Source: Streptomyces sp. HUAS ZL42
Lineage (GTDB): Bacteria; Actinomycetota; Actinomycetes; Streptomycetales; Streptomycetaceae
Assembly: GCF_040782645.1 (NCBI RefSeq)
Contig: NZ_CP160403.1
Span: 2,418,001-2,482,000, forward strand
Length of the DNA: 64,000 nucleotides
Reading direction: 5' to 3'
A model generated the notes under the pieces. That model searched no databases. It saw only the letters and a list, made by a program, of their open reading frames with translations, and was not told the origin of the DNA. Position numbers and translations under genes: made by a program. Positions 35,477 through 44,291 of the stretch are shown here, piece after piece. Numbering within the stretch: position 1 is the first letter of the stretch; each line of letters begins with the position of its first letter.

Positions 35477-36637
35477 ATGGCCGAGCGACGCGCCCGCCCA
35501 CTCTCGAAGAACCTCCGGAAATCCGTCTGGCGCCGCGCCCTGCCCCCGCCGCAGCCGCCCGCGGCGACGAACCCGGCGCCGCGCGCCGAGCCACCCGCGC
35601 CCGAACAGATCGAGGTGGTCAGCGTCGTCCAGGCGGCCCTGTACCGCGACGGCGTCCGCGTCTCCTCCCCCGCCACCCTCGCCGACACCTTCCGCGAGCT
35701 GCGCGAGGAACCGTCCGGCATGGCGTGGATCGGCCTGGCCCGCCCGACCGAGCGTGAACTCCTCTCGCTGGCCGAGGAGTTCGACCTGCATCCGCTGTCG
35801 GTCGAGGACGCGATGGAGGCACACCAGCGCCCGAAGCTGGAGCGCTACGGCGACACGCTGTTCGTCGTTCTGCGGGCGGCCCGGTATCTCGACGCCCCCG
35901 AGGAGGTCGACTTCGGAGAGCTGCACGTCTTCGTCGGGCCCGACTTCGTGATCACGGTCCGCCATGGCGCGGCCCCGGATCTCTCGGCGGTCCGCCGCCG
36001 TATGGAGGAGACGCCGGAGTTGCTGAAACTGGGCCCGGAGGCGGTCCTGTACGCCATCCTCGACGCGGTGGTCGACGGCTACGAACCCGTCGTCGCGGGC
36101 GTCCAGAACGACATCGACGAGATCGAGACGGAGGTCTTCCGCGGCGACCCCGAAGTCTCCCGCCGCATCTACGAACTCTCCCGCGAAATGGTCGAGTTCC
36201 AGCGTGCCACCCGCCCCTTGGTCGGCATGCTGCACGGCCTGATGGCTGGCTTCGCGAAGTACGGCACGGACGAGGAACTCCAGCGGTATCTCCGGGACGT
36301 GGCGGACCACGTCACCCACACCAGCGAACGCGTCGACGGCTTCCGCCAGGCCCTCACGGACATCCTGACGGTGAACGCGACCCTGGTCACCCAGGAACAG
36401 AACGCGGAGATGCGGGCGCTGGCGGAGGCGGGGTTCGAGCAGAACGAGGAGATCAAGAAGATCTCGAGCTGGGCGGCGATTCTCTTTGCTCCCACGCTGG
36501 TCGGGACGATCTACGGGATGAACTTCGAGCACATGCCGGAGTTGCGCTGGAGCTTCGGGTACCCCTTCGCGATCGCCCTGATGGCGATTGTCTGTACCAG
36601 TTTGTATGTCATCTTCAAGCGGCGGGACTGGCTCTGA
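35477..36637 (+). CDS. corA: CorA-family magnesium/divalent-cation transporter
   Basis: 386 residues. An extended Pro-rich N terminus precedes the cytoplasmic domain (GMAWIGLARPTERELLSLAE, LHPLSVEDAMEAHQRPKLER, FVGPDFVITVRHG), a long stalk helix, and two C-terminal membrane helices. The first ends in YGMNFEHMPE, the GMN pore signature; the second is FAIALMAIVCTSLYVIF followed by a basic tail. It forms a pentameric Mg2+ (or Co2+/Ni2+) channel. It stands alone; a broken HAD gene lies just beyond it on the other strand. Confidence 0.93.
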   Translation: MAERRARPLSKNLRKSVWRRALPPPQPPAATNPAPRAEPPAPEQIEVVSVVQAALYRDGVRVSSPATLADTFRELREEPSGMAWIGLARPTERELLSLAEEFDLHPLSVEDAMEAHQRPKLERYGDTLFVVLRAARYLDAPEEVDFGELHVFVGPDFVITVRHGAAPDLSAVRRRMEETPELLKLGPEAVLYAILDAVVDGYEPVVAGVQNDIDEIETEVFRGDPEVSRRIYELSREMVEFQRATRPLVGMLHGLMAGFAKYGTDEELQRYLRDVADHVTHTSERVDGFRQALTDILTVNATLVTQEQNAEMRALAEAGFEQNEEIKKISSWAAILFAPTLVGTIYGMNFEHMPELRWSFGYPFAIALMAIVCTSLYVIFKRRDWL

Positions 36638-36645
36638 GCAATCAC

Positions 36646-36890
36646 CGTGTGAGCGACCGCTCTGCAGGACCCGCCGGGGCCACGAAGCTCCGAGGATGCG
36701 GCCGCAGCGGCTTCGGCAGAGGTGACGCCGGTGCGGTCCTCGACGGCGACGCAGCCCGCCGGGTCGACGCCGAGGGCGCGGCAGGCGACCAGGTACGGGT
36801 CGGGCGCCGGCTCGGTGCGCTCGCCACCACGGCCGCTCGGTGTCGACGAGCGTGTCATCCATGTCGAACGCGATGAAGGCGCGGCGCGGG
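36646..36890 (-). pseudogene. HAD-family hydrolase remnant
   Basis: Reading leftwards from about 36885, one frame gives FIAFDMDDTLVDTERPW, the N-terminal DxD nucleophile motif of HAD phosphatases. At about 36828 the family sequence goes on in another frame with PAPDPYLVACRALGVDPAGC and VAVEDRTGVTSAEAA, the C-terminal motif. The 130-140 residues normally in between, with the cap domain, are missing. No proper start codon was found. This is a gene that has lost its middle; no other gene is seen between 36638 and 37018. Confidence 0.8.
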
Positions 36891-37018
36891 TGGGGTCTGG
36901 TGGCCCTCTCGCCGGGCCGTCCGGCTCTGTCGCCGGGTTCCCGTGGCGGCGAGTGTGAGTATGCCGACGTGGATTCCGCTCGGCGGTAAGGGACCCGGCG
37001 CCGCTCGGGAGGACCACC

Positions 37019-38260
37019 ATGACGCGCAGCATCCACAGGACCCATGCCGCCGTCCGCCGGAGCGATCCGGCCGACGAGACGCGGGAGAACGGGGTCTCCA
37101 GACGCGGACTGCTCAAGGGAACCGGCATGGGCGTGCTCACGATCGCGGTGGCCGGCACGGCAGCCGTCTCCTACCGGGCGTACGACAATCAGCTGCTCGG
37201 CCCGACGGACGGGACGGCCTTCGACGCCTGGCGGCACTGGCGCGACGAGCCCGGCCCACGCGGCATGGTGGCCGCGGCGGTGCTCGCCGCCAGCCCGCAC
37301 AACACCCAGCCATGGATCTTCCGGGTGAGCGACACCAGGATCGATCTGGTGGCCGATCCGGCGCGGCGCATGACCGCCCCCGATCCGTACGGCCGGGAGA
37401 TGCGGGTCGGGCTCGGCTGCGCGCTGGAGAACCTCGTCCTGGCGGCCCGGGCGCGTGGCTATGAGCCCCGGGTCGGCCTGCTGCCCGATCCGTCCGAGCC
37501 GCGGCTGGTCGCCCGCGTCGAGCTGGCCGCAGGCCCAGCGCGGCACTCCGCGCTGTACGACGCGATCAGCGAGCGCCGCAGCAATCGCGGCCCGTACACC
37601 GCAGAGCCTCTGCCGGACGGCTTCCTGGACGAGCTGGCCGCCCTCGCCGACGGCTCGGGAACCGTCACGGCGGTCTGGCTGACGACTACCCGGGCCAAGC
37701 GGGACATGGGGATACTGATGGTCGAGGCCGCGCGGGCGGTGATCGCGGACGAGGGGCAGTCGAAGGACGGCTTCCGGTGGTTCCGCGGCGACGCGGACGC
37801 GATCGAGCGCCACCGGGACGGCCTGACCCTCGACGGACAGGGCCTGAGCCCCCTGATGACCGCCGTCGGCAAGCTCCTGCCCGCCACCTCCCGCGCTTCG
37901 GGCGACACGTTCTGGGTGAAGCAGACACGCACCGTGCACACCAGGACGGCCGCCGCCTACGGGGTGCTCCTGGTGGCCGACCCGCACGATGCGGCGCAGC
38001 AACTTGCCGGCGGGCGGCTGCTGCAGCGGATCCATCTCGCCGTCACCGCACGGGGCCTGGCACTGCAGCACATGAACCAGATCACCGAGCGCATCGACCG
38101 CGACCTCGGTCTGGGCCGCAAGCCGGAGTTCGGCCCGCGGCTGGCCGCGCTGGTCGCTGATCCGGGCGGCCGACAGACCCTGGTCGCCTTCCGGCTCGGC
38201 CACCCCGTACGCTCCGGGCGGCTGTCGCCGCGCCGACCGGCCTCCGAGGTGATCCTGTGA
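37019..38260 (+). CDS. Tat-exported Acg-type nitroreductase-family flavoprotein
   Basis: 413 residues. SRRGLLKGTGMGVLTIAVAG near residues 27-46 is a twin-arginine signal. The rest is a fused nitroreductase-like fold: LAASPHNTQPWIFRVSD, REMRVGLGCALENLVLAARA, SERRSNRGPYTAEPLP, and ALQHMNQITERIDRD. This matches the Acg family of mycobacteria, thought to bind or sequester FMN. It is the first gene of a three-gene operon with GTGA and ATGA overlaps. A second Acg-type gene lies at 44292. The physiological role in Streptomyces is unclear; redox stress or dormancy is a guess. Confidence 0.85.
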   Translation: MTRSIHRTHAAVRRSDPADETRENGVSRRGLLKGTGMGVLTIAVAGTAAVSYRAYDNQLLGPTDGTAFDAWRHWRDEPGPRGMVAAAVLAASPHNTQPWIFRVSDTRIDLVADPARRMTAPDPYGREMRVGLGCALENLVLAARARGYEPRVGLLPDPSEPRLVARVELAAGPARHSALYDAISERRSNRGPYTAEPLPDGFLDELAALADGSGTVTAVWLTTTRAKRDMGILMVEAARAVIADEGQSKDGFRWFRGDADAIERHRDGLTLDGQGLSPLMTAVGKLLPATSRASGDTFWVKQTRTVHTRTAAAYGVLLVADPHDAAQQLAGGRLLQRIHLAVTARGLALQHMNQITERIDRDLGLGRKPEFGPRLAALVADPGGRQTLVAFRLGHPVRSGRLSPRRPASEVIL

Positions 38261-38934
38261 GCGCCCGCTCGGAGCGGTACGCCGCATGGTCGGGGCTGCT
38301 CGGCGGCGGGCTCGGTGTGGCGGCCGGCATCGTCCAGGCCGCCGCGGGCCCGCAGTTGGGGGCCTGGGCCGGGAGCAAGGCCGATCCGGTCCCGCTGGGC
38401 CTGCTGACCATCGGCCTGTCCAGCCTTGCCTGCGCGGCGGCCCTGGTCCGGTTGCGGGCGATCCGGCCGCCGAACGCCGGGATCCGGACCGCGGTCGCGG
38501 GCGCCGAGCTGGTGGCGGGCCTGGTGGGCTTCTCCACCGTCGGGCGCCTGTGGTGGCTGCCCGGTGTCCTGCTCCTGGCCGCCGCGGCCTCCGGGATCGG
38601 CGCCGCCCCCGCAGGCGTGGCCCGCGCCGTCCGCCGCGCCTGGCCGGCGGTCCTCACCGGCATCCTGGGGGCCTGCCTGATGCTCGTTGCCGCGACCGCC
38701 GACCGACCGCTCCTGCTGTGGCTGGGACTCTTCGGCGGACTCGCCGTGACGGCCGCGCCATGGATCGCGGCCCGCTCCGTGCCCCTCGCGGCCACGGTCC
38801 TGCTGCTCGGGGCGCTGCCCTTCGCCACGCTCACCTGGTGGACCGCCGTCACTCCGCTCACCGCCGCCCTGGCCCTCGCCGCCGGCGCGGTGGCGATCCG
38901 CCGCCGGCACCGACCCATGGAAGCCGCCCGATGA
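38257..38934 (+). CDS. multi-pass membrane protein of unknown function
   Basis: 225 residues from a GTG that overlaps the stop of the flavoprotein gene (GTGA). About seven hydrophobic segments are visible, for example GLLGGGLGVAAGIVQAAAG, LLTIGLSSLACAAALV, LWWLPGVLLLAAAASGI, LLLWLGLFGGLAVTAAPWIA and AATVLLLGALPFATLTWW, with a basic C-terminal tail. I recognise no family. It lies between a Tat-exported flavoprotein and a DUF6544 protein in one transcript, so it may anchor or serve them in the membrane. Confidence 0.7.
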   Translation: MSARSERYAAWSGLLGGGLGVAAGIVQAAAGPQLGAWAGSKADPVPLGLLTIGLSSLACAAALVRLRAIRPPNAGIRTAVAGAELVAGLVGFSTVGRLWWLPGVLLLAAAASGIGAAPAGVARAVRRAWPAVLTGILGACLMLVAATADRPLLLWLGLFGGLAVTAAPWIAARSVPLAATVLLLGALPFATLTWWTAVTPLTAALALAAGAVAIRRRHRPMEAAR

Positions 38935-39800
38935 GCGGCGCACGCGGGGGCGCGAGCCGGGACCGCCATGCGGGGCACCCGCCTGAGCCGAAAAAAGACC
39001 GCCTGTACACCGCGCTGATGGAGGAGGTCGCCGCCGCAGGGCTGCCCTCCGGACACCCTCCCGCGGCGGTGCTGACCGACGCCGACCTGGCCGGACTGCC
39101 GGACGCCGTGCAACGCTACCTGCGGTTCATGGACATCGTCGGCAGGCCCCGCATCTGGTCGTTCCGGGCTCGCTTCGTCGGCCGTTTCCGCCTGCGGCCC
39201 GGCGCCCGCTGGGCGGCCGCGGAGGCATGGCAGTACAACTCCGCGGTCGAGATCGCCCGCCTCTTCGCCATGCGGATCCGCTTCGCACACCTGATACCGG
39301 TGCTCGGCCACGACACCTACGTCCGCGGCCACGGGCGGCTGCTCGTCAAGCTGATGGGCCGTATCCCCGTCTCGGACGGCAGCGGAGAGGAGTTCGACAT
39401 CAGCGAGCTGATCACCTACCTCAACGACGCCGTCCTACTCGCCCCCTCGATGCTCCTGGGCCCGGCCACATCCTGGGCGCAGGTCGATGACCACGCGTTC
39501 GACGTAACCCTCACCGAGGGAGCGCATGCCGTGACGGCACGGGTGTTTCTCGATCAGCGCGGCGCGCCCGTCGACTTCCACGCCGACCGCTACGCCACGC
39601 TGCCCGGCGGCCTGGTCCTGGCTCCCTGGAGGACACCGGTGACACGTTGGGACATCGTCCCCGGTCGGCGGCCGCTGCCCGGCCCGGCCACAGCCGTCTA
39701 CGACCTGCCTGACGGGCCGTTCCCCTACATCGAGGGACGGTTCGTGCCCGGCAGCCTGGCCTACAACATCGCACCCGGCTGCTCTCGCAGATCAGCATGA
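38931..39800 (+). CDS. DUF6544-family protein
   Basis: 289 residues; the ATG overlaps the stop of the membrane-protein gene (ATGA). The body has LPDAVQRYLRFMDIVGRPRI, FRARFVGRFRLRPGARW, EEFDISELITYLNDAVLLAP and FHADRYATLPGG, the pattern of the DUF6544 family, whose function is unknown. The C-terminal half looks like a beta-sheet lipocalin/LolA-like shell (VTLTEGAHAVTARVFLDQRG). No clear signal peptide is seen despite the Arg-rich N terminus. Last gene of the operon starting at 37019. Confidence 0.7.
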   Translation: MSGARGGASRDRHAGHPPEPKKDRLYTALMEEVAAAGLPSGHPPAAVLTDADLAGLPDAVQRYLRFMDIVGRPRIWSFRARFVGRFRLRPGARWAAAEAWQYNSAVEIARLFAMRIRFAHLIPVLGHDTYVRGHGRLLVKLMGRIPVSDGSGEEFDISELITYLNDAVLLAPSMLLGPATSWAQVDDHAFDVTLTEGAHAVTARVFLDQRGAPVDFHADRYATLPGGLVLAPWRTPVTRWDIVPGRRPLPGPATAVYDLPDGPFPYIEGRFVPGSLAYNIAPGCSRRSA

Positions 39801-39876
39801 CGAAGATCCCGCACGGCGCCGAGTGGCCGGCATCGCCCGCCAGGCCGCCGCCCTCGCCGGCGCTGCGGCACGCATG

Positions 39877-40521
39877 TCAGGGCCGTACGGCGGTGCCCAC
39901 GATGTGCAGCGTCTTCGGCATGAGCGCGGCCGGAGAGAAACCGAACCGGTCGATGCCGGTCACGGTGAATCCCGCGAGGCGGATGGCGGCTTCGGTGTCC
40001 CGGTTGGGGTGGCAGCCGCCTGCGGCCCGGCTCCACAGCGGAGTGATCGCGTCCTCCAGCCGGCCTGCCCAGCGGCGGGGCGAGCGCACGTGCTCATAGA
40101 AGCGCAGCTCGCCGCCGGGCCGCAGCACGCGGGCCATCTCCGCCAGCACCTCGGGCACCTGGTCCACCGAGCACAGCACGAGCGAGGCCACGACGGCGTC
40201 GAACTCGCCTTCCTCACCAGGCAGTTCGGCGGCCTCACCGGCCACGACCGTGACCCGCACCGGTGCCGAGGCTGCAGTCTGCTCGGCGACGGCGCGCAGG
40301 GTGTCGTCGGGTTCGAGCGCCACCACCTCGGTCACGGTGCCGGGGTAGTGCGGGAAGTTGCGGCCCTGCCCTGCACCCACCTCCAGCACACGGCCCGTCA
40401 GTCCGGCGAGCAACCGGTCGCGGTGTGCGGCGCCGCCGCGCCGGTCGGCCTCGCCGGCAATCCTCAGATACTGACGTGCGAAACGCGGGTGCTGCAGTTC
40501 CTTGCGGCCGGTGGTGGACAT
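39877..40521 (-). CDS. class I SAM-dependent methyltransferase
   Basis: 214 residues. GRVLEVGAGQGRNFPHYP is motif I (SAM binding), VVALEPDDTLR holds the acidic residue for the ribose, and FDAVVASLVLCSVDQVPEVL plus MARVLRPGGELRFYEHV are motifs post-I to III. This is the METTL7-like/UbiE-type layout, used on lipids, quinones or small molecules. GAGGAGG four bases before the ATG supports the start. It is on the minus strand ahead of the prenyl-synthase genes; SRPBCC genes lie upstream on the same strand. The substrate is unknown; an isoprenoid is possible. Confidence 0.85.
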   Translation of the reverse strand: MSTTGRKELQHPRFARQYLRIAGEADRRGGAAHRDRLLAGLTGRVLEVGAGQGRNFPHYPGTVTEVVALEPDDTLRAVAEQTAASAPVRVTVVAGEAAELPGEEGEFDAVVASLVLCSVDQVPEVLAEMARVLRPGGELRFYEHVRSPRRWAGRLEDAITPLWSRAAGGCHPNRDTEAAIRLAGFTVTGIDRFGFSPAALMPKTLHIVGTAVRP

Positions 40522-40608
40522 GCGCCCTCCTCAATGGCTGCGAGTCGGCTGCGACGCCTTGGACGCCGGAAAGGCACGCAGTCCTGAACGACCTCACCCT
40601 CCCTGACT

Positions 40609-41283
40609 TCATGCCGTCGCACTGACGCGCGTGCACAGGTTGTGGAACTGGCGGGTCTGCATGATCAGGTGAGCGGGTTCCCAGAACAGCACATCCATGG
40701 GCCGGGTGAGGGGACGCGGGCGACTGCGGGCCCGCGCGCGGACGATCAGCCGGGTCCTGCCGCCGGGCTGCGGCCGGAGGTGGAAGCCCCAGATCGAGTC
40801 GATGTACGCCCTGGGTGGCGGCCCGGCCGACCCGTCGAAGGGGCGCCCGGACGGGAGGGTCGTCTGTGAGCGCAGCACCAGTGTCCGTTCCGGTTCGACG
40901 ACCGCGACGGTGAACCAGGCATCACCGCTCGGCAGGGAGTCCAGGTGCTGGCCCGGCTCCAGGTGCTGCCACTCGGGGACGATGCGTTGTGCGCTCGGGT
41001 GTCCGCCGTTGTCCAGGCGGTCCCAGCTGTACCAGCCGCCGCGGTTGCAGCCCATCTGTGCCAGCCAGGGCCAGACCGCTTCGGGCGGCGCCGGCAGGGT
41101 CGTGGCCATGGTCGAGGAGCCGTCGGCATCGGGGATGAGCTCGTCGCCGGGGAAGTCGCGGGCTTCCTCGTGGGTCGCGCCCCAGGTCAGCACCCGCGGC
41201 CGAAGGAAGACGCCGTACAGGGCCAGCGCGGCGGCCGCCACGCCGAACGAGCGTCGCCCGGCCCCGAGCCGGTGCTTGTGCAT
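40609..41283 (-). CDS. membrane-anchored SRPBCC-fold protein
   Basis: 224 residues from ATG at 41283 (weak ribosome binding site; a longer frame reaches 41319). A single N-terminal hydrophobic segment (RSFGVAAAALALYGVFLRP) may anchor it. The domain TLPAPPEAVWPWLAQMGCNR, GGWYSWDRLDN, and IWGFHLRPQPGGRTRLIVRA is the START/polyketide-cyclase (SRPBCC) fold known from proteins annotated as polyketide cyclase/dehydrase-like. It would bind a hydrophobic ligand. It lies between a methyltransferase and a second SRPBCC gene, all on the minus strand. Confidence 0.75.
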   Translation of the reverse strand: MHKHRLGAGRRSFGVAAAALALYGVFLRPRVLTWGATHEEARDFPGDELIPDADGSSTMATTLPAPPEAVWPWLAQMGCNRGGWYSWDRLDNGGHPSAQRIVPEWQHLEPGQHLDSLPSGDAWFTVAVVEPERTLVLRSQTTLPSGRPFDGSAGPPPRAYIDSIWGFHLRPQPGGRTRLIVRARARSRPRPLTRPMDVLFWEPAHLIMQTRQFHNLCTRVSATA

Positions 41284-41331
41284 GTCTTCAGCGTCGCAGT
41301 TCCGTTTCGGTCCTACCACCGCAAGACCGCT

Positions 41332-41781
41332 TCACGCGGCGCCCTGCTCCAGAAGGTTCTTGAGCGTTTGCTCGTCGTGCGGCAGTTCCTTGCGAGCCCG
41401 TGGGCGGAGCACCAGGGGCACGAGAGCCCTGCCCAGCCCATAGGACTCGAAGTCGAGGTCGATCGTCAGGCGTGAGCGCGCGCCGTCGTCAAGCGGCTCG
41501 ATCGTTCCGTGGACCTCTCCTCGGGCGGGGCCCTCGACACCGCGCAGACGCCAGCTTCTCGGGGGATCGAACTCGGTGACCTCCATGGTCATCGGGAACT
41601 GGAGGCGGCCCAGCTGCCACGTCGCCTTGACCCGGGAGCCCACGCTCATCGGGGCGCCGCCCACCCGGTGTGCGGATACGGCACTCTGCTGCCATTCCGG
41701 CATGTGGGAGGGGTCGGTGATGTAGGAGAAGACCTCCTCGGGGCTGCGATCGATGTCAACGGTTTCCCTGATCGCGGACAT
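41332..41781 (-). CDS. SRPBCC-family (polyketide cyclase/dehydrase-like) protein
   Basis: 149 residues from ATG at 41781 with AGAGGG six bases upstream. MSAIRETVDIDRSPEEVFSY, ITDPSHMPEWQQS, TMEVTEFDPPRSWRLRG and GARSRLTIDLDFESYGLGRA form the beta-sheet/long-helix SRPBCC layout with a hydrophobic cavity. The ligand is unknown. It is the first gene of the minus-strand set that includes the larger SRPBCC protein and the methyltransferase, and is divergent from the cis-prenyltransferase gene with about 170 bases between them. Confidence 0.8.
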   Translation of the reverse strand: MSAIRETVDIDRSPEEVFSYITDPSHMPEWQQSAVSAHRVGGAPMSVGSRVKATWQLGRLQFPMTMEVTEFDPPRSWRLRGVEGPARGEVHGTIEPLDDGARSRLTIDLDFESYGLGRALVPLVLRPRARKELPHDEQTLKNLLEQGAA

Positions 41782-41952
41782 TCTTGGCCCTCTCTGCAGG
41801 CTCATGGAAATGATCTCACCGGCTCGCTCGGCAAGCCAGGCGAGCGGCTTCTCAGCCGCTGTCGCACGGCTGGCCCCTGCGGAATGGCCTGGACCCCTTG
41901 CACCACTTATCCATGGAGATGACGCCGCCTCAGGATGCAAAGGTCATCTCGT

Positions 41953-42657
41953 ATGAAATCCACTGATCCAAGCCATGTGGCGTGCATCCTGGACGGGAAC
42001 GGCAGATGGGCCGAAGCGCGTGGTCTGGTGCGGCGTGACGGTCACAGCCACGGCGCCGACCCCGCCCGGCGGATCGTCGAGACAGCCGACGACATGGGAC
42101 TCGAATGGCTGTCCATGTACGTGTTCTCCACGGAGAACTGGGCGCGGCCGGCAGCCGAGATCGCCGTGATCATGCGGTCCATCGAGAAGTTCATCGACAC
42201 CAACCTCGAAAACTGGCACCGCCGGGGTATCCGCATCCGCTACCTGGGGCAGCCGCACGACCAGGTGCCGCAGTCCCTGCGGTCCGCGATGGCCCGCTCC
42301 GCCGCGTTGACGGCCTCGAACACGGGCATGACGGTCACGGTGGCCCTGAACCACGGCGGGCACAGCGACATCACGCACGCGGTCCGCTCCATCGTCGCCG
42401 CCGGTGTTCCGGCCGGTCAGATCACCGAGCGGACCCTTGCGGCGCACCTGCCCCATCCCGACATGCCTCCGGTGGATCTGCTGATCCGTACCTCCGGCGA
42501 GATGCGCCTGTCGGGCTTCCTGCTGTGGCAGGTGGCCTACGCGGAGCTCGTGTTTCTTCCCGATCTGTGGCCCGACATGACACCGGAGAAGTTCCGGGAG
42601 GCCATCGAGACCTACCGCCACCGCTCGCGCCGCTTCGGGAAGGTGACCGCACGATGA
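41953..42657 (+). CDS. cis-prenyltransferase (UppS-like isoprenyl diphosphate synthase)
   Basis: 234 residues from ATG at 41953. HVACILDGNGRWAEARGL holds the catalytic Asp and phosphate site. WLSMYVFSTENWARP, NHGGHSDITHAV and LLIRTSGEMRLSGFLLWQVA are the other conserved cis-prenyltransferase regions. SNFL, normal in undecaprenyl synthases, reads SGFL. It condenses isopentenyl diphosphate with an allylic primer to a Z-configured chain. It overlaps a squalene/phytoene-synthase-like gene by ATGA, so it is probably a dedicated enzyme for that product and not the housekeeping cell-wall enzyme. The chain length cannot be read reliably. Confidence 0.88.
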   Translation: MKSTDPSHVACILDGNGRWAEARGLVRRDGHSHGADPARRIVETADDMGLEWLSMYVFSTENWARPAAEIAVIMRSIEKFIDTNLENWHRRGIRIRYLGQPHDQVPQSLRSAMARSAALTASNTGMTVTVALNHGGHSDITHAVRSIVAAGVPAGQITERTLAAHLPHPDMPPVDLLIRTSGEMRLSGFLLWQVAYAELVFLPDLWPDMTPEKFREAIETYRHRSRRFGKVTAR

Positions 42658-43586
42658 CCACGCTCGCCACATGGCGGACGGCCCTCGAGGCCGCTGACAT
42701 CGGCGACGAGCGGCTGCGCCTCGACTACGCCCGGTGCGCGAAGTTCATCCGTGACCGCGATACCGGACCGTACGTCGGCGTCCGTGTCCTGGCCCCGCCG
42801 GCCCTGCAGCCGCACCTGCTGGCCGGGCTCGCATTCGCCAACCACACCGACGACCTCGCCGACGCGGGCAACAGTCCGGACGCTCGAGCGCGACGCGCGG
42901 ACTGGCTGGCCCAAGCGCGACGCGGAGTCCACGACGACTCGTGCCCCTATCCGATCGTGCGGGCCTTCGTGCACTCCGTGACGGTACGGGGGCTGTGCAC
43001 GTCGTGGATACTGCGCCTGCTGGACGCCGCCGAGCTGGAGCCCGACTTCGCGGGCTTCGCCGACGAGGCGGAGTTCGGCCAGTACGTGGACCGCTACACC
43101 TGGCCCCTGCTGATGTGCTCGGCAGGTCTCCAGTACCAGGGCGGCCCCAGCGACGAAGCGGCTCGCACCTGGCGGGCCTACGCCGAGTTCGCGCAACGCC
43201 TGGACTTCCTCAACGATCTGCGGGCAGACCTGGAAGCCGGACGCCTGTGTCTGCCCGCCGACGCGCTCACGGAGCACGCCGTGGCCCGCTCCGATCTCGA
43301 ACAGGGCCGGGACACGCCTGCCGTACACGCTCTGCTGCAGGACATGTGCGACCGCGCCCATACCGCCCTCGAGGAAGCACGCGCGGTGCTGGAGGTGTGC
43401 GACCCGGGCCAGTTGGTCGCCGCCCGCTCGCTGCTCACCCTGCAGGAACGACAACTCAACGACATCCGCAACTCCCGTACCCGCGTCCTCCACCGGCCGG
43501 TCGGCTTCCACCGCGCCACCATGCTCCGCACCATGCTGGCCGAGCTGCTGACGCAGCCGGGCCCGGGAAGGCGAATGCCGAGCTGA
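42654..43586 (+). CDS. squalene/phytoene-synthase-like isoprenoid synthase
   Basis: 310 residues; ATG overlaps the cis-prenyltransferase stop (ATGA). The two Asp-rich magnesium sites of the all-alpha isoprenoid synthase fold are seen: FANHTDDLADAG and QRLDFLNDLRADLEAGRLCL (DxxxD type). FIRDRDTGPYVGVRVLAPPA and QYQGGPSDEAARTWRAYAEF also fit the trans head-to-head or cyclising enzymes. The coupled cis-prenyltransferase should make its substrate. It may perform head-to-head coupling or act as an unusual terpene cyclase; the sequence does not decide. No carotenoid or hopanoid genes lie nearby. Confidence 0.8.
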   Translation: MTTLATWRTALEAADIGDERLRLDYARCAKFIRDRDTGPYVGVRVLAPPALQPHLLAGLAFANHTDDLADAGNSPDARARRADWLAQARRGVHDDSCPYPIVRAFVHSVTVRGLCTSWILRLLDAAELEPDFAGFADEAEFGQYVDRYTWPLLMCSAGLQYQGGPSDEAARTWRAYAEFAQRLDFLNDLRADLEAGRLCLPADALTEHAVARSDLEQGRDTPAVHALLQDMCDRAHTALEEARAVLEVCDPGQLVAARSLLTLQERQLNDIRNSRTRVLHRPVGFHRATMLRTMLAELLTQPGPGRRMPS

Positions 43587-43624
43587 TGCGCGGACCGTGG
43601 GGACTGAGCAAGGCCAGCGAGAGC

Positions 43625-44167
43625 TCAGTCCGGCGCAGGGCCCAGGGTGAGCTGGGCGCGGTGGAAGTCGTAGTGCTGGGTGGGATATCGGTAGAGATCC
43701 GCGCGGGTCATCCAGTCGCGGAAGAAGGGGTCCCAGCGGGGCGGGTAGTGCATGCCGCGCCCGAGGGAGGCCGTGCTCTCACGGTCCAGGCGCCGATGCA
43801 GGGCAGCGACCGTGCGGTCCATCTTCGCGCCCATACGGCGGTGGTTGTAGTACAGCGTGCCGAACACGGAGCTGACGTAGTTGATGACATGGAACGGGCT
43901 GGCCGCAGCGTCCAGCACACGAGCGAAGGTCCCGCCGACGGAGCGCGGCAGCCCGGCGAAGACCCCCAGCAGGCGCAGGAGCACGCGGATGAGCATGTAG
44001 CCGAAGAGCATGTGGAACAGCAGCTGCTCGTTGGTCCACCGCGTCCCATCCGTCGAACGGCGCAGATCGGCGGCGCTCGCCTCCGCGAGCAGGCGGTGGA
44101 AGTCGGCCCGAACGCGCTCCAATTCCGCGTGGACGGCCTGCCGGTCCAGCTGGCCCCGCTCACCCAT
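43625..44167 (-). CDS. DinB-like helical protein of unknown function
   Basis: 180 residues from ATG at 44167 (GGGGTGG upstream; the open frame begins at 44302). The first part (QAVHAELERVRADFHRLLAE, then TRWTNEQLLFHMLFGYMLIR) looks like a DinB/DfsB-type four-helix bundle with a histidine in helix 2. A hydrophobic middle (LLRLLGVFAGLP, PFHVINYVSSVFGTLYYN) and RGMHYPPRWDPFFRDWMTRA then HYDFHRAQLTL with His residues follow. DinB folds bind metals and some transfer mycothiol. Function here unknown. It converges on the squalene-synthase-like gene. Confidence 0.65.
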   Translation of the reverse strand: MGERGQLDRQAVHAELERVRADFHRLLAEASAADLRRSTDGTRWTNEQLLFHMLFGYMLIRVLLRLLGVFAGLPRSVGGTFARVLDAAASPFHVINYVSSVFGTLYYNHRRMGAKMDRTVAALHRRLDRESTASLGRGMHYPPRWDPFFRDWMTRADLYRYPTQHYDFHRAQLTLGPAPD

Positions 44168-44291
44168 GACTGCCACCCCGTCCCGCTCGTCTCTCCATTC
44201 CGGCTGCGGCCGGACGCCCCCGGAGAACGATGATCCTCGCACCACCGGCCCCTGGGCCGGATGCGCCTCAGGAACAACGCCGAACCGCCCC

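Noticed and set aside
35441..38287. Minus-strand open frame of 948 codons across the CorA and Acg genes
   Set aside because: Only the short HAD motif inside it is meaningful; the rest is antisense to two well supported genes.
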